64,000 nt of DNA from Peptostreptococcaceae bacterium VA2 (GTDB taxonomy: Bacteria; Bacillota; Clostridia; Peptostreptococcales; Peptostreptococcaceae). The notes beneath the pieces were generated by a model, which worked only from the letters and a program-made list of their open reading frames with translations, was not told the origin of the DNA and searched no databases. The translations under genes were made by a program, and so were the position numbers. Every line of letters begins with the position of its first letter. Position 1 is the stretch's first letter. Shown here in pieces: positions 27,626-36,652 of the stretch. The DNA lies in contig JMMB01000007.1 of the NCBI GenBank assembly GCA_000686145.1, forward strand, positions 1,302,001-1,366,000, given 5' to 3'.

Positions 27626-29155
27626 TTGGAACAATTATTTAGCAGTGTAAACAGTTTCTTTGAGTTCATAGTGCCTATATCAGATTTTATGTGGAATTTC
27701 CCCACAAATTTCAAGTGGTATGCTAATATACCTATTTTAGGAAATTTTGCATTTTCTATATTACTACTTGTGGGAACTGGGATTTATTTTACTTTTAAAA
27801 CAAAATTTGTACAAATAAGACGGTTTAAAACAGGGCTTAAGACTATTATTAAAAAAAAATCAGGAGATATTGGAGTTAGTCCCTTTGCAGCATTTTTATT
27901 AAGTTCAGCCATGAGAATAGGTCCAGGAAATATTATAGGTGTAACTTATGCTGTATCGGTAGGAGGTCCAGGAGCTATATTTTGGATGTGGGTATCAGCT
28001 TTCTTTGGAATGTCGATAGCATTTTCAGAAGCAGTTCTTGCTCAATTATTTAAAGAAAGAAAGGATAAGGAATTTGTAGGTGGTCTTCCATTTTACGGAA
28101 GAAAAATATTTGGAAATAGATATTGGGTAGGAGTATTACTTTCAACAATATTTATAATTTATGCATTGTTTAATCTGCCAGGGCAAACATTTAATTTGTA
28201 CACATCTTTAGGTTCTGTTGCAGAAAATTTAACAGGTCAAACATTTGGTAGACAATCAATAGTTTATTATGTAATAGGTATAGCAATCATACTTTCAGTA
28301 GCTTTAACAGTATTTAAAGGTTTAAAAGGAGTTACTAGGGTAACTGATAAATTAGTTCCTGTAATGGCAATCATATACACAAGTATAATAATAATATTAA
28401 TATGCATAAATTTCAAATTAATACCATACTTCTTTGTATCAGTATTTAAAGGAGCATTTACACCTGAAGCGATATTTGGAGGTGGATTTGGTATTTGTTT
28501 AGCTCAAGGAGTTAAAAGAGGTTTAATGTCTAATGAGGCAGGTCAAGGTACTATAACTATGGCAGCTGCTATATCTGAAAATGATCACCCATGTGAACAA
28601 GGATTTATCCAAGCAATAGGTGTATTTTTAGATACTATGATAATTTGTACAATGACAGGATTTGTAATAGTTATGGCAAGTGTATGGAATGGGGAAGCTG
28701 GAGTTGTATGGGAAGTTATAAAAGAGTCTAAATTATCAATATATACAGCATCAGTAGATCATTTAGTTCCAGGTGTTGCACTAGATAATGCAGTAAATTC
28801 AATATTATCATTATGTTATGCTATGTTTGCATTTACAACATTAATAGGTCTTGTATTGTTTGCAGAAATATCAGTAAACTGTATAACAAGAGATAAAAAA
28901 GCTATAATGGCTATAAGAGGATTAGGTGCAATAGTATTTGTTCCATTTGGAGTGTTGTCGGTACTTGCTGGGTTAGAGCTTGGAAATGTATGGTACATAT
29001 CTGATATGGTAAATATAATGGTTGTATTTTCTAACGTGCCGATATTAATAGTTGGAAGGCATATAATTTTAAAAACTCTAAATCACTATGAACACTCTAA
29101 TGGTGAAAAATTTGTATCAAAAGATATTGGAATAGAAACCGAATATTGGAAATAA
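27626..29155 (+). CDS. Sodium:alanine symporter (AGCS family)
   Basis: A 509-residue carrier read from TTG at 27626, seven bases after AAGGGGAGGG. About ten membrane segments and the AGCS signatures are present: GNIIGVTYAVSVGGPGAIFWMW, GGLPFYG, FGGGFGICLAQGVKRGLMSNEAGQGT and LDTMIICTMTGF. It imports alanine or glycine with Na+. The Na+ gradient could be supplied by the two decarboxylase operons in the window. It is a single-gene unit, with a terminator at 29251-29295. Confidence 0.93.
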   Translation: MEQLFSSVNSFFEFIVPISDFMWNFPTNFKWYANIPILGNFAFSILLLVGTGIYFTFKTKFVQIRRFKTGLKTIIKKKSGDIGVSPFAAFLLSSAMRIGPGNIIGVTYAVSVGGPGAIFWMWVSAFFGMSIAFSEAVLAQLFKERKDKEFVGGLPFYGRKIFGNRYWVGVLLSTIFIIYALFNLPGQTFNLYTSLGSVAENLTGQTFGRQSIVYYVIGIAIILSVALTVFKGLKGVTRVTDKLVPVMAIIYTSIIIILICINFKLIPYFFVSVFKGAFTPEAIFGGGFGICLAQGVKRGLMSNEAGQGTITMAAAISENDHPCEQGFIQAIGVFLDTMIICTMTGFVIVMASVWNGEAGVVWEVIKESKLSIYTASVDHLVPGVALDNAVNSILSLCYAMFAFTTLIGLVLFAEISVNCITRDKKAIMAIRGLGAIVFVPFGVLSVLAGLELGNVWYISDMVNIMVVFSNVPILIVGRHIILKTLNHYEHSNGEKFVSKDIGIETEYWK

Positions 29156-29250
29156 TAAATGATATTAAAAATTAAAAAAATTGTACTAAATTAAAAACAG
29201 TGATATATTAAATAATTATAAATAATGTTTTATTACTTTAAAAAATCAAA

Positions 29251-29295
29251 GGAGTATCTCAAAATGAATTAATCATTATAGAGTTACTCCTTTTT
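29251..29295 (+). terminator. Intrinsic terminator, near-copy of the one at 2811-2856
   Basis: GGAGTATCTC (29251-29260) pairs with GAGTTACTCC (29281-29290), followed by Ts. The stem and the ATGAATTAATCATTA loop almost repeat the earlier terminator. Confidence 0.75.
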
Positions 29296-29361
29296 AGTGT
29301 GAAAATTTACTATTTAAATTATAAAATTTTTTATCAACTACATACGTCTATATATGTGTAA

Positions 29362-29958
29362 GAAAAAAGGAGGGCCCTGGATATAGTCCAAGAATCCATA
29401 CTAAAAGGTTTATCGAAAATTGATAAATTAGAAAATATAGATTGTATTAAGCTTTGGTTTTATACAATACTTATTAATACATCCATAGATTATACAAGGC
29501 AAAGTAAAAAATATATGCAAATTGTAGAAAAGATATCAACTGATACATATATAGACCGTGATATTGAAACAGATATAGATATACAAATGGCACTAGATAA
29601 TTTATCTGAAGAATATAAGACAGTAGTTATATTAAGATATTTTGAAGATATGAAAATATCTGATATAGCAAAAATATTAGATAAAAATGGATTAGAAGTG
29701 TATGTAGATGTAGCTAAGGTAGAGGAATCAAAAACACTAGAAAAAAATAATAAACAGGGTCATCAAATGGTAAGGTCATCATATGAAGTTAAAGCAAATA
29801 ATGATGATTTTAAAACTATAAAGGAAAATCAAGGATTTTATATAAATGGAAAAAATGAGTTAGTAATATGTTTTGATAAATATGAAGTAGGGCCAGGTTC
29901 TATAGGAGGGGTTGATTTTACAATACCAAATGAAGTTTTAAAACCAAATTTAAATTAA
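29362..29958 (+). pseudogene. Remnant: truncated ECF sigma factor fused in frame to the end of an RsiV-like anti-sigma factor
   Basis: The frame opens after a TAA at 29359. ALDIVQESILKGLSKIDKLE, then LWFYTILINTSIDYTRQ and LSEEYKTVVILRYFEDMKISDIAKIL match region 2-4 of an ECF (SigV-like) sigma factor, but the first 35-40 residues and the last helices are missing. From about 29690 the frame continues into the C-terminal DUF3298 part of an RsiV-type anti-sigma factor (FYINGKNELVICFDKYEVGPGSIGGVDFTIP). A deletion has therefore joined a sigV-rsiV pair. Only the internal ATG at 29515 could start translation, giving a 147-residue chimera that is unlikely to work. Confidence 0.75.
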
Positions 29959-29967
29959 TACAAACGG

Positions 29968-30000
29968 AAAGGCACCTATCAAAGATAGGTGCCTTTATTT
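29968..30000 (+). terminator. Intrinsic terminator
   Basis: AAAGGCACCTATC (29968-29980) pairs exactly with GATAGGTGCCTTT (29984-29996). The following 30001-30242 is a very AT-rich spacer with a small TTTATGC/GCATAAA hairpin at 30014-30032 and no gene. Confidence 0.85.
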
Positions 30001-30242
30001 GGGCTAGCGTATATTTATGCGCGATGCATAAATGCCACTAAAATCATTATAATACAAAATAAAGTTTATGTAAATAGAAAATTATAAAAAAAGAGAAATA
30101 AATATAAAAAACAATTAAAATATAGAAAAATAAGGTAATAACGAGTATTATAGTAATATAAAATAAAGAGAAATAAAAAAAAGTAAAATGTAAATAATAA
30201 AAATAAGATAAAATATATGAAAGGGAGAGACTATTCAAGTTT

Positions 30243-30590
30243 GTGTTGAATAGCAAAAATAAAATGGAAAATATTATTAAAATATTAAATGCTGAAGAAT
30301 TTAACTCTACTATAGAAAATGGAAGTGGAGTAGCTGTAGTAGACTTTTTTGCAACATGGTGTGCTCCTTGTAAAATGTTAGCACCAGTGTTTCAACAAGC
30401 AAGTGATGAAATGGGATCTAGTGCAAACTTTGCAAAAGTAGATATAGATCAAACTATGGAGATATCAAGAAAGTATAATGTAAGTACAGTTCCAACAGTT
30501 ATGATATTTAAAGATGGAAAACCTGTAGAGATATTAGTTGGATTTATGCCAAAGGAAAGTTTAATATCAAAGGTTAATAATCATTTATAA
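30243..30590 (+). CDS. trxA: Thioredoxin
   Basis: A 115-residue thioredoxin. The GTG at 30243 is about 13 bases after GGGAGAG; the ATG at 30264 has no close ribosome site, so the upstream start is kept. The active site reads FFATWCAPCKMLAP, that is CAPC in place of the usual CGPC, which may shift the redox potential. Other conserved parts are KVDIDQT, YNVSTVPTVMIFKDGK and VGFMPKE. It reduces protein disulfides. A terminator is at 30631-30660. No thioredoxin reductase is adjacent. Confidence 0.93.
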   Translation: MLNSKNKMENIIKILNAEEFNSTIENGSGVAVVDFFATWCAPCKMLAPVFQQASDEMGSSANFAKVDIDQTMEISRKYNVSTVPTVMIFKDGKPVEILVGFMPKESLISKVNNHL

Positions 30591-30630
30591 AAATTATAGT
30601 ATTATGTTTTAATTAATATTATTAAATTTA

Positions 30631-30660
30631 AAGACTAGGAAAATATCTTAGTCTTTTTTG
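30631..30660 (+). terminator. Intrinsic terminator of trxA
   Basis: AAGACTA (30631-30637) pairs with TAGTCTT (30649-30655), followed by Ts. Confidence 0.75.
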
Positions 30661-30745
30661 CTGTAACAATATAAAATATAAATCATAAAATAGATGAAAG
30701 GGTAGAAAAAAAAATAAATATAGTAATTAAGGAGGTAAAATATAG

Positions 30746-30967
30746 ATGGGAAAAAAAGCTGAAAAAGTAGTTAAAAAAGTAACTGAACCAGTAGAAAAAG
30801 TAGGAAAAGAAGTAATAAATGGAGTAGGAAATGTTGCAAAAGAAGCTATACAAGGAACATTAAATGTAGGTAAAGAAGCTGTGAAGACTGGATATAATGT
30901 AGGTAAAGAAACTGTAAATACAGGTAAATCAGTAGGTAAAGCTGTTAAGAAAAGCACTAAAAAATAG
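30746..30967 (+). CDS. Small Lys/Val/Gly-rich repetitive protein
   Basis: A 73-residue protein preceded by AAGGAGG (30729-30735). It is made of repeats of a VGKExVxTG/NVGKE unit of about 11 residues (LNVGKEAVKTG, YNVGKETVNTG, KSVGKAVKKST), the pattern of amphipathic helices seen in LEA-like or apolipoprotein-like proteins. It has no cysteine and no membrane segment. The function is unknown; membrane or protein protection during stress or sporulation is a guess from the composition. Confidence 0.6.
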   Translation: MGKKAEKVVKKVTEPVEKVGKEVINGVGNVAKEAIQGTLNVGKEAVKTGYNVGKETVNTGKSVGKAVKKSTKK

Positions 30968-30982
30968 TTTTATATATAATAG

Positions 30983-31022
30983 AAACACCTTAGTTATAAA
31001 AATATCAACTAAGGTGTTTTTT
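30983..31022 (+). terminator. Intrinsic terminator
   Basis: AAACACCTTAGTT (30983-30995) pairs exactly with AACTAAGGTGTTT (31007-31019), followed by Ts. Confidence 0.85.
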
Positions 31023-31150
31023 AGTTATTTAAATGATACATAACGATAGTAAACGATTTCTTGTTTGGTATATAAATTAAATACATCGCAAAAAAATTGC
31101 AAAAAAAAATTATATTTGGTGATATAATATAGATTGAGGAGGGAATGCTG

Positions 31151-32170
31151 ATGAAAAAAATACTGTACATAAATCTTAATGATAGGAAAGTAAGAACAAT
31201 CAATCAGTACGAAAAGTGTAGAATCAATTTAAATGCTGATAATTTAGTATTTGAAGCACCACCTTTAGCTGGATATGGAATTATAGGATTAAATAGACTA
31301 AGTGTGTATGATAAAAATTCATTATCAAGAAGTGGAAGTCATTTTGCACATTTTATGAAATGTAATGGATACGATTATTTAGTATTTGAGGGAGAAAGTG
31401 ATATTCCTGTATATGTGTATATAGACAAAGAAAATATAAGCATAAATGACGCTACTCATTTGTGCAAAGAAGATTTTTTAAGTACACGAAAAATACTTAA
31501 GAAAGAATTACATGTTAATAAAATAGAGATTGCATCTGTAGGGATAGCGGGGATGAATAAGATTGACTTTGCAAAAATTATGCTTAGAAATAACAAGTCT
31601 TGTGGAAAAGATGGTCTTGGAAAATTAATGGCTAATAAAAATTTAAAAGCTATAGTGCTTAGGCATCAAGAAAATTTAATACCATATGACGGTGAAACAT
31701 TCAAAAGGTATAACCAAATTATCGCAAAGAGAATAACTAGTGATAATAAAAAAGATTGGTATGATGAAAATAATAACTGTTACGGATGTTGCTTAAATTG
31801 TAAAAACACTGTAGTAGATAAAATAAAAAAATATGGATTTACTATAGCAGAGTCTGAAAATATAAACAAAATATCTGATTTCTACGGAATGGATAGTATA
31901 ACTTTAGCTATAGGAATAAATAAGTATAAAAACGATTTTGACACCGAAATAATAGATTTAGACCATTTTGTACAAAATATAATAAATAATTATGATTATT
32001 ATAAACCTTTATTTATAAATGAAAGTAAAGGAACAAATGAATCAATCAAAAATAGTGATGATGAAGAAAAACTAGGATTTTGCAAAATATTATTAGAAAA
32101 GAACATTTTAACTGATAAAGAAAAAAAATCTTTAATAAAATCTATATTGGGCTTAAGTATGGCTATTTAA
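31151..32170 (+). CDS. Aldehyde ferredoxin oxidoreductase-like protein, short and divergent
   Basis: A 339-residue protein. The ATG at 31151 fits GAGGAGGG (31136-31143) with seven-base spacing; the ATG at 31145 is too close. The N-terminal 190 residues follow the AOR_N domain order: KKILYINLNDRKV, then YDYLVFEGES, VYIDKENISINDATHL, ASVGIAGMNKIDFAKI and DGLGKLMANKNLKAIVLR. The glycine-rich pterin-binding stretch near the N-terminus is not conserved. A CYGCCLNCKN cluster (about 213-222) stands where the 4Fe-4S ligands begin. At 339 residues it lacks most of the C-terminal domain of a 600-residue AOR. It is probably not a functional tungsten oxidoreductase by itself. Confidence 0.65.
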   Translation: MKKILYINLNDRKVRTINQYEKCRINLNADNLVFEAPPLAGYGIIGLNRLSVYDKNSLSRSGSHFAHFMKCNGYDYLVFEGESDIPVYVYIDKENISINDATHLCKEDFLSTRKILKKELHVNKIEIASVGIAGMNKIDFAKIMLRNNKSCGKDGLGKLMANKNLKAIVLRHQENLIPYDGETFKRYNQIIAKRITSDNKKDWYDENNNCYGCCLNCKNTVVDKIKKYGFTIAESENINKISDFYGMDSITLAIGINKYKNDFDTEIIDLDHFVQNIINNYDYYKPLFINESKGTNESIKNSDDEEKLGFCKILLEKNILTDKEKKSLIKSILGLSMAI

Positions 32171-32224
32171 GATTTAATTACCTAGATATAATTTATAGCA
32201 AAGCTATTATCTATAAATTAAATA

Positions 32225-32257
32225 AAAATAGAGCTAAGAAAAACTTAGCTCTATTTT
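32225..32257. terminator. Bidirectional terminator
   Basis: AAAATAGAGCTAAG (32225-32238) pairs exactly with CTTAGCTCTATTTT (32244-32257). The right arm touches the stop of the convergent gene. Confidence 0.85.
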
Positions 32258-32775
32258 TATTTGATGTATTCAGTTCCGTCTATAAGTAAAGAATAAGGCT
32301 TATTCTCTTTTAAAATCATATCAAAACCTTTATTTTCTTTTTTCTTTAAAGAAATATTTCCCTCAGCATAAACAGACGTTCCATTTTTATGCATATTATC
32401 AGTAGCTACCTTTCCTTCAGAATCTAAAGTTAATATATGTCTAATCTCATTTTCTATTATCTTAGAGTAAGATGAAAATTCAGTATTAGATAATGAGGAA
32501 CTTGAGGAATTAAATCTAGGTTTATTTCTTAATACAGTATTATCTATAAATGAAAGTAGAAAAAAAAACATAACCAAGAGTAAAATTATTAAAAGAGGTT
32601 TATTGTTTTTTATAAGTTTTATGCTCTTTTCTTTCTTCTTCTTATATTTAGGATACGGAATGATTTTAGAAGAAGTACTAGAATTACTATTTTTAATCTT
32701 ATACTTTGAAGTTTGTTTTTTCTCATCATATTCCTTCTGTTTGAATATAATCGTTTTATTTGCCGTAGTTTTCAT
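32257..32775 (-). CDS. Single-pass membrane protein, unknown
   Basis: A 172-residue protein with AAAGGAGG before its ATG. A Lys/Ser-rich cytoplasmic N-terminus (1-58) is followed by one membrane segment (about 60-77, PLLIILLLVMFFFLLSF) and an external domain with a Ser-rich linker and a C-terminal region (SLKKKENKGFDMILKENKPYSLLIDGTEYI). I do not recognise a family. The topology resembles small sporulation or cell-envelope proteins. The 290-base gap on its 5' side holds no other feature I can support. Confidence 0.55.
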   Translation of the reverse strand: MKTTANKTIIFKQKEYDEKKQTSKYKIKNSNSSTSSKIIPYPKYKKKKEKSIKLIKNNKPLLIILLLVMFFFLLSFIDNTVLRNKPRFNSSSSSLSNTEFSSYSKIIENEIRHILTLDSEGKVATDNMHKNGTSVYAEGNISLKKKENKGFDMILKENKPYSLLIDGTEYIK

Positions 32776-33068
32776 ATATTTACCTCCTTTAACTTATATA
32801 ACTTTGCTCTATACCATAATAGTAATACTATTAGTGCCAATATACAATAAAAGTAAAACATAATAATCTTACAAAAATAAATAAATTTCTTCAATTTATA
32901 GCAAAACAAAAATTAGTTTACACTTATTAATATAAATACCTTCTTACTTTAAGTTTTTATGTATAAACTAAGTAAATATTATATAGTATAAAAAATAATA
33001 AAATAGTAATAATTCTAATAAAAGGAAAATATAATAAAATATAAAAACTTTAAAAAGGAGTGTTACTA

Positions 33069-33230
33069 ATGATTAATCAAACTAGAAAAATACAAGATAT
33101 AACTTTAGTTAATTTAATAGATGGTGAAGTGACTTTAAGAGAGTTAGATGAAATATATAGAAAAATGGGATTTGCATTTGTTGGAAATAAAGGAAAGTTT
33201 ACTAAAATAAAAAAGGAAATAAAACACTAA
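33069..33230 (+). CDS. Small 53-residue protein, unknown
   Basis: ATG at 33069 follows AAAAAGGAG (33054-33062). It encodes MINQTRKIQDITLVNLIDGE, then LRELDEIYRKMGFAFVGNKG and a basic tail. The ribosome site, codon use and a following terminator (33267-33310) support a real gene. It has no cysteines or membrane segment. Its compact helical pattern resembles short regulators, but the family is not recognised. Confidence 0.6.
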   Translation: MINQTRKIQDITLVNLIDGEVTLRELDEIYRKMGFAFVGNKGKFTKIKKEIKH

Positions 33231-33266
33231 TAAAATGTATAAATATAATAAAACACTTTTAGACAT

Positions 33267-33310
33267 AACCTAGCTTAGTAAAGCAATTATATACTGAGCT
33301 GGGTTTTTTG
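33267..33310 (+). terminator. Intrinsic terminator
   Basis: AACCTAGCTTA (33267-33277) pairs with TGAGCTGGGTT (33294-33304), including G-U pairs, followed by Ts. Confidence 0.75.
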
Positions 33311-33352
33311 AATATAATGACAAACTAAGTTGATTTTATGGAGGTCAGTAAA

Positions 33353-33985
33353 ATGAAAATAATAACATATAATATTCATAAAGGAATGGATAGCAATGAT
33401 AAAATTACATTATCAAAGATAAGTAAATATTTAATAAAATTAGATTGTGATGTTATTTGTTTACAGGAAGTACTTTATCCTCAATTTGCAAAATTAAAAC
33501 TAGAATTAAATATGGATGGAGTATTTGCAGCTAATGTAGCTACATTATATATGATGTATGGAATTTGCACTTTTTCTAAATGTGAAATTGAAAATCATAG
33601 CCATGTTTTTTTAAGTAGTTTAAAAGAACAAAGAGGCTTTTTATATACAAATATATTTTCAGATTGTGGGAAAATAAATGTTATTAATACCCACTTAGGT
33701 TTAGATTGTGATGAGAGGAAAAAACAAATAAGTGAAATCTTAGATTACACAAATGATTTAGGTGGTAAAAGTGTAATATGTGGAGATATGAATGAAAAAA
33801 ATATATGTATAAATACTTTTTATGATGCAGCAGTTTTTACGCATAATCATAAACTATGTACTTTTGAAAAAACTGATGCAAGAATAGATTACATATTTGC
33901 AGACAAATTAGTAACTATAGATAATTACTGTGTAGATTCGGTACAATATTCAGACCATTTTCCAGTTAAATGCAATTTGAGGTAA
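33353..33985 (+). CDS. Endonuclease/exonuclease/phosphatase family hydrolase
   Basis: A 210-residue protein. The ATG at 33353 follows GGAGGT (33340-33345); an in-frame ATG at 33338 overlaps that site and is rejected. The metal-dependent phosphodiesterase motifs are present in order: YNIHKG, CLQEV, NTHLGLD, CGDMNE, ARIDYIFAD and the terminal SDHFPV with its catalytic His. Such enzymes cleave DNA, RNA caps, inositol phosphates or sphingomyelin. No signal peptide is seen, so a cytoplasmic nuclease or phosphatase is likelier than a secreted sphingomyelinase. Confidence 0.88.
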   Translation: MKIITYNIHKGMDSNDKITLSKISKYLIKLDCDVICLQEVLYPQFAKLKLELNMDGVFAANVATLYMMYGICTFSKCEIENHSHVFLSSLKEQRGFLYTNIFSDCGKINVINTHLGLDCDERKKQISEILDYTNDLGGKSVICGDMNEKNICINTFYDAAVFTHNHKLCTFEKTDARIDYIFADKLVTIDNYCVDSVQYSDHFPVKCNLR

Positions 33986-34078
33986 AATGTAACAATAAAG
34001 TTACATATCCCCTATAAAACTTGTTTTAAAAAAATTAATCCCCTATAATTTAGATAGTCTTGAAAATGAGGTGGGGGA

Positions 34079-35320
34079 ATGAGTAAAAAAATATCAAAGA
34101 AAAATGGTATCATTTGTGCTGTAATAACAATATTTGCTCTATGTCTTATGGTTAGCCACTTTAACCAAACATATATATATAGCAATAATATAGCAAAAAA
34201 TATATTTATAGAAAATGTAGATGTATCACAAATGAATAAAAAACAAGCTATAGAAGCTGTTAAAAATAGCTATAGCCCAAAGAGTATACATCTTTCATAT
34301 GAAGGAAAGAAGCATGAAATATTGCCAGAAGATATTGACTTAAAGTACGATGTAGAAAAAGCGGTAGAAGAAGCTTATAACTATACAAAAACAGACAAGT
34401 ACTTTGAGAATATAAAAAGATATTTTTCTCTTAAAAATAATAAGAAAGATGTAAAAATTAAGACTTCTTATAATGAAGCAAAACTTAGTGAATCTATACA
34501 AAAGGTATCTAAAGATATTGATGTAGAGATGGTAAATGCTAAGGTATATGTAGGTGGAGGGTCAATTGGTCATAAGCCATCTGTAACTGGAAAACAATTA
34601 GATGTAGGGAACACTTTGGAGAGTATTATAAAAGCTATAGGTGATAAAGACTATAGTGAAATAGCCTTAAAAGTAAATGTAAAAGAGCCAGAGGTAAAAA
34701 CAAAAGATGCACAAAGTGTAGATACTTTACTTGGTCAATTTACAACTAAGTTTGCAACAAATTCATCAGATAGAACTCATAATATAAGAACTGCAGCTAA
34801 TAAAAGTAGCAATGTATTGTTAATGCCAGGTGAAGAGTATTCATATAACAATTTAACGGGGATGAGAAATAGATCAAACGGATACAAAGATGCACCTGTT
34901 ATAATAAGAGGAAAATTAGAAGATGCACTTGGTGGGGGAGTCTGCCAGGTATCAACTACATTATATAATGCTGTTTTAAGTTCAGGAATGGACTTAACTT
35001 CAATAACTAATCACTCAGTAGCATCAAGTTATGTACCTCTTGGGAGAGATGCCATGGTAAATGATGGAGGAACAGATTTTAAATTTAAAAATCCATATTC
35101 ACATCCTGTATATGTGAAAAACTGGGTAGGAAATGGAACTGTAACTTGTGCAATATATGGAAGTTCACAAGATAATCCAAATATAGATATAGTTGTAGAT
35201 ACGTTTAAAGAAGGCGGCTTAGATGCAGCTAATACATACAGAATATTTAAAAACTCTAATGGAGAAGTAATAAAAAAAGAACACGTAGATAAAAGTGTAT
35301 ATAGAAAACTAAAAAAATAA
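34079..35320 (+). CDS. VanW family protein with peptidoglycan-binding-like domain
   Basis: A 413-residue protein with one N-terminal membrane anchor (about 10-28). External repeats (about 38-210) are of the YoaR/PG_4 type (NVDVSQMNKKQAIEAV). The VanW domain (about 225-380) has TKFATNSSDRTHNIRTAA, LMPGEEYSYNNLTG, GGGVCQVSTTLYNAVL and TDFKFKNPYSHPVYV. VanW proteins accompany some vancomycin-resistance clusters, but most, as here, are stand-alone envelope proteins of unknown activity. No other van gene is near. The ATG follows GAGGTGGGGG. Confidence 0.88.
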   Translation: MSKKISKKNGIICAVITIFALCLMVSHFNQTYIYSNNIAKNIFIENVDVSQMNKKQAIEAVKNSYSPKSIHLSYEGKKHEILPEDIDLKYDVEKAVEEAYNYTKTDKYFENIKRYFSLKNNKKDVKIKTSYNEAKLSESIQKVSKDIDVEMVNAKVYVGGGSIGHKPSVTGKQLDVGNTLESIIKAIGDKDYSEIALKVNVKEPEVKTKDAQSVDTLLGQFTTKFATNSSDRTHNIRTAANKSSNVLLMPGEEYSYNNLTGMRNRSNGYKDAPVIIRGKLEDALGGGVCQVSTTLYNAVLSSGMDLTSITNHSVASSYVPLGRDAMVNDGGTDFKFKNPYSHPVYVKNWVGNGTVTCAIYGSSQDNPNIDIVVDTFKEGGLDAANTYRIFKNSNGEVIKKEHVDKSVYRKLKK

Positions 35321-35327
35321 AAAAATG

Positions 35328-35374
35328 ACTACTATAAAAATTAGATAAAATCTAATAATATAGTAGTTTTTTTT
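35328..35374 (+). terminator. Intrinsic terminator of the vanW-like gene
   Basis: ACTACTATA (35328-35336) pairs with TATAGTAGT (35359-35367), with an inner TTAGAT/TCTAA stem, followed by T8. Confidence 0.8.
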
Positions 35375-35473
35375 ATTTGAATGTTTGTGATAAGACTTTA
35401 AACTTTAATTATATTTACATAAATTAATCAATATACTATTTAAGAGATAATTAATAAGAAAGGGGGGAATATA

Positions 35474-36448
35474 GTGAAAATCAAAAAAGTATTTATAGTT
35501 CTAGGTATTACAATAGTAGTAGTTATAGGTGTAGTACTTGAAAGAAGTAAAATAAGTTCTGTAAAAGTAATAATGGGCGGAAATTATGCAAAAGAAGTAC
35601 ATGAAGTAAATGATAAAGAAGTTGATAATAGTGATGAAGATTATAGCTTAGAACAGTTTTTTAGACCATCAAAATTACCAATTTTAAATAACAAAATAGA
35701 AAAATCTTTATATGATAGTTATGGAAAAAAACCGAATGAAATAAACTTGCCAAAAGAACTTTTGAAAACATCAGAAGATACTATTTTAAATTACTTTAGT
35801 GTTTTAAGAGAAGCTGCAAATCCACTAGACGAAACTACTACAGGTTGTGGAACTATGGGAGATGCTAAGGGTCCATATCCTGTAGCCTATAATTTTTTAT
35901 CAAATTCTTATAAAGAAAGACTAACATATAAAAAATACTTAAAATCATTTGAAAATAAATTACATATAAACCTAGTCAAATTAAGCAAAGTAGCACCAGA
36001 TAAAGATAAACCCAATGATCTAAAGTATTTTGTAGAAATAGAAGTAATAGAAGGCGATAAAGAGAAGAAAGGATTATTTGCATATTACTATGGATACATT
36101 TACTTAGATGAAAAAAATGGTGTATATAAAATTAAAGATATGAATTATACTCCAGAAAATTATTTATGTGCACCTTATCATGGATGGTCATACGATGCAA
36201 AGTCTTTTGTAGAAATAGAATATGGAGATTGGTGTTCGTTGATAAAAGGTGATGTAGTTGTAGAAAGTCAGGGTTATGAGAAAAAAGTATATTTTAAAGA
36301 TAAAGATAATAACGAATACTATGTACTTTTTTATACATTAACTAATGGTAGTGATATAAAGATAGCTGATTATAAAAAGAATAAAGATGGAAAATGGGAA
36401 TTAGTATATATTGAACCTAAAAACTGCTTAGATAAAAATAAGTATTAG
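35474..36448 (+). CDS. Membrane-anchored or exported protein, unknown
   Basis: A 324-residue protein read from GTG at 35474 after AGGGGGGAA. An N-terminal hydrophobic segment (about 5-22, FIVLGITIVVVIGVVL) is followed by an extracellular domain. It contains EDTILNYFSVLREAANPLDETTTGCG, SFENKLHINLVKL and a C-terminal VYFKDKDNNEYYVLFYTL, suggesting an NTF2-like helix-plus-sheet fold, but I cannot name the family. It is a single gene between the vanW-like gene and fdhF. The 36449-36652 leader of fdhF shows no recognisable riboswitch. Confidence 0.55.
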   Translation: MKIKKVFIVLGITIVVVIGVVLERSKISSVKVIMGGNYAKEVHEVNDKEVDNSDEDYSLEQFFRPSKLPILNNKIEKSLYDSYGKKPNEINLPKELLKTSEDTILNYFSVLREAANPLDETTTGCGTMGDAKGPYPVAYNFLSNSYKERLTYKKYLKSFENKLHINLVKLSKVAPDKDKPNDLKYFVEIEVIEGDKEKKGLFAYYYGYIYLDEKNGVYKIKDMNYTPENYLCAPYHGWSYDAKSFVEIEYGDWCSLIKGDVVVESQGYEKKVYFKDKDNNEYYVLFYTLTNGSDIKIADYKKNKDGKWELVYIEPKNCLDKNKY

Positions 36449-36652
36449 TTGAATTATCGAAATAGCAGATTAAAGAAGGAATAATACTATTAAAAGTCGA
36501 AACTATAAAATAGTTAAATAAAGAATTATTAATACAACAAGTTGTAATACCAAGGGGGCTGAATATAGGCTTAGGTAAATTACTTATCAGGTCCTTATTA
36601 GTTTGTCACAGTTATGCAATAAGCTAAAAAAATTGTTATAGGGGGGAAAACA

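Noticed and set aside
30746..30967. Minus-strand reading of the same region as a membrane protein
   Set aside because: The plus-strand frame has an AAGGAGG site and a following terminator. The opposite frame is only a shadow of its repeats.
34079..35320. Vancomycin-resistance cluster (vanW plus an OmpR/kinase pair)
   Set aside because: No vanH, vanA/B ligase or vanX is present, and the two-component system is 24 kb away. VanW proteins are common outside resistance loci.
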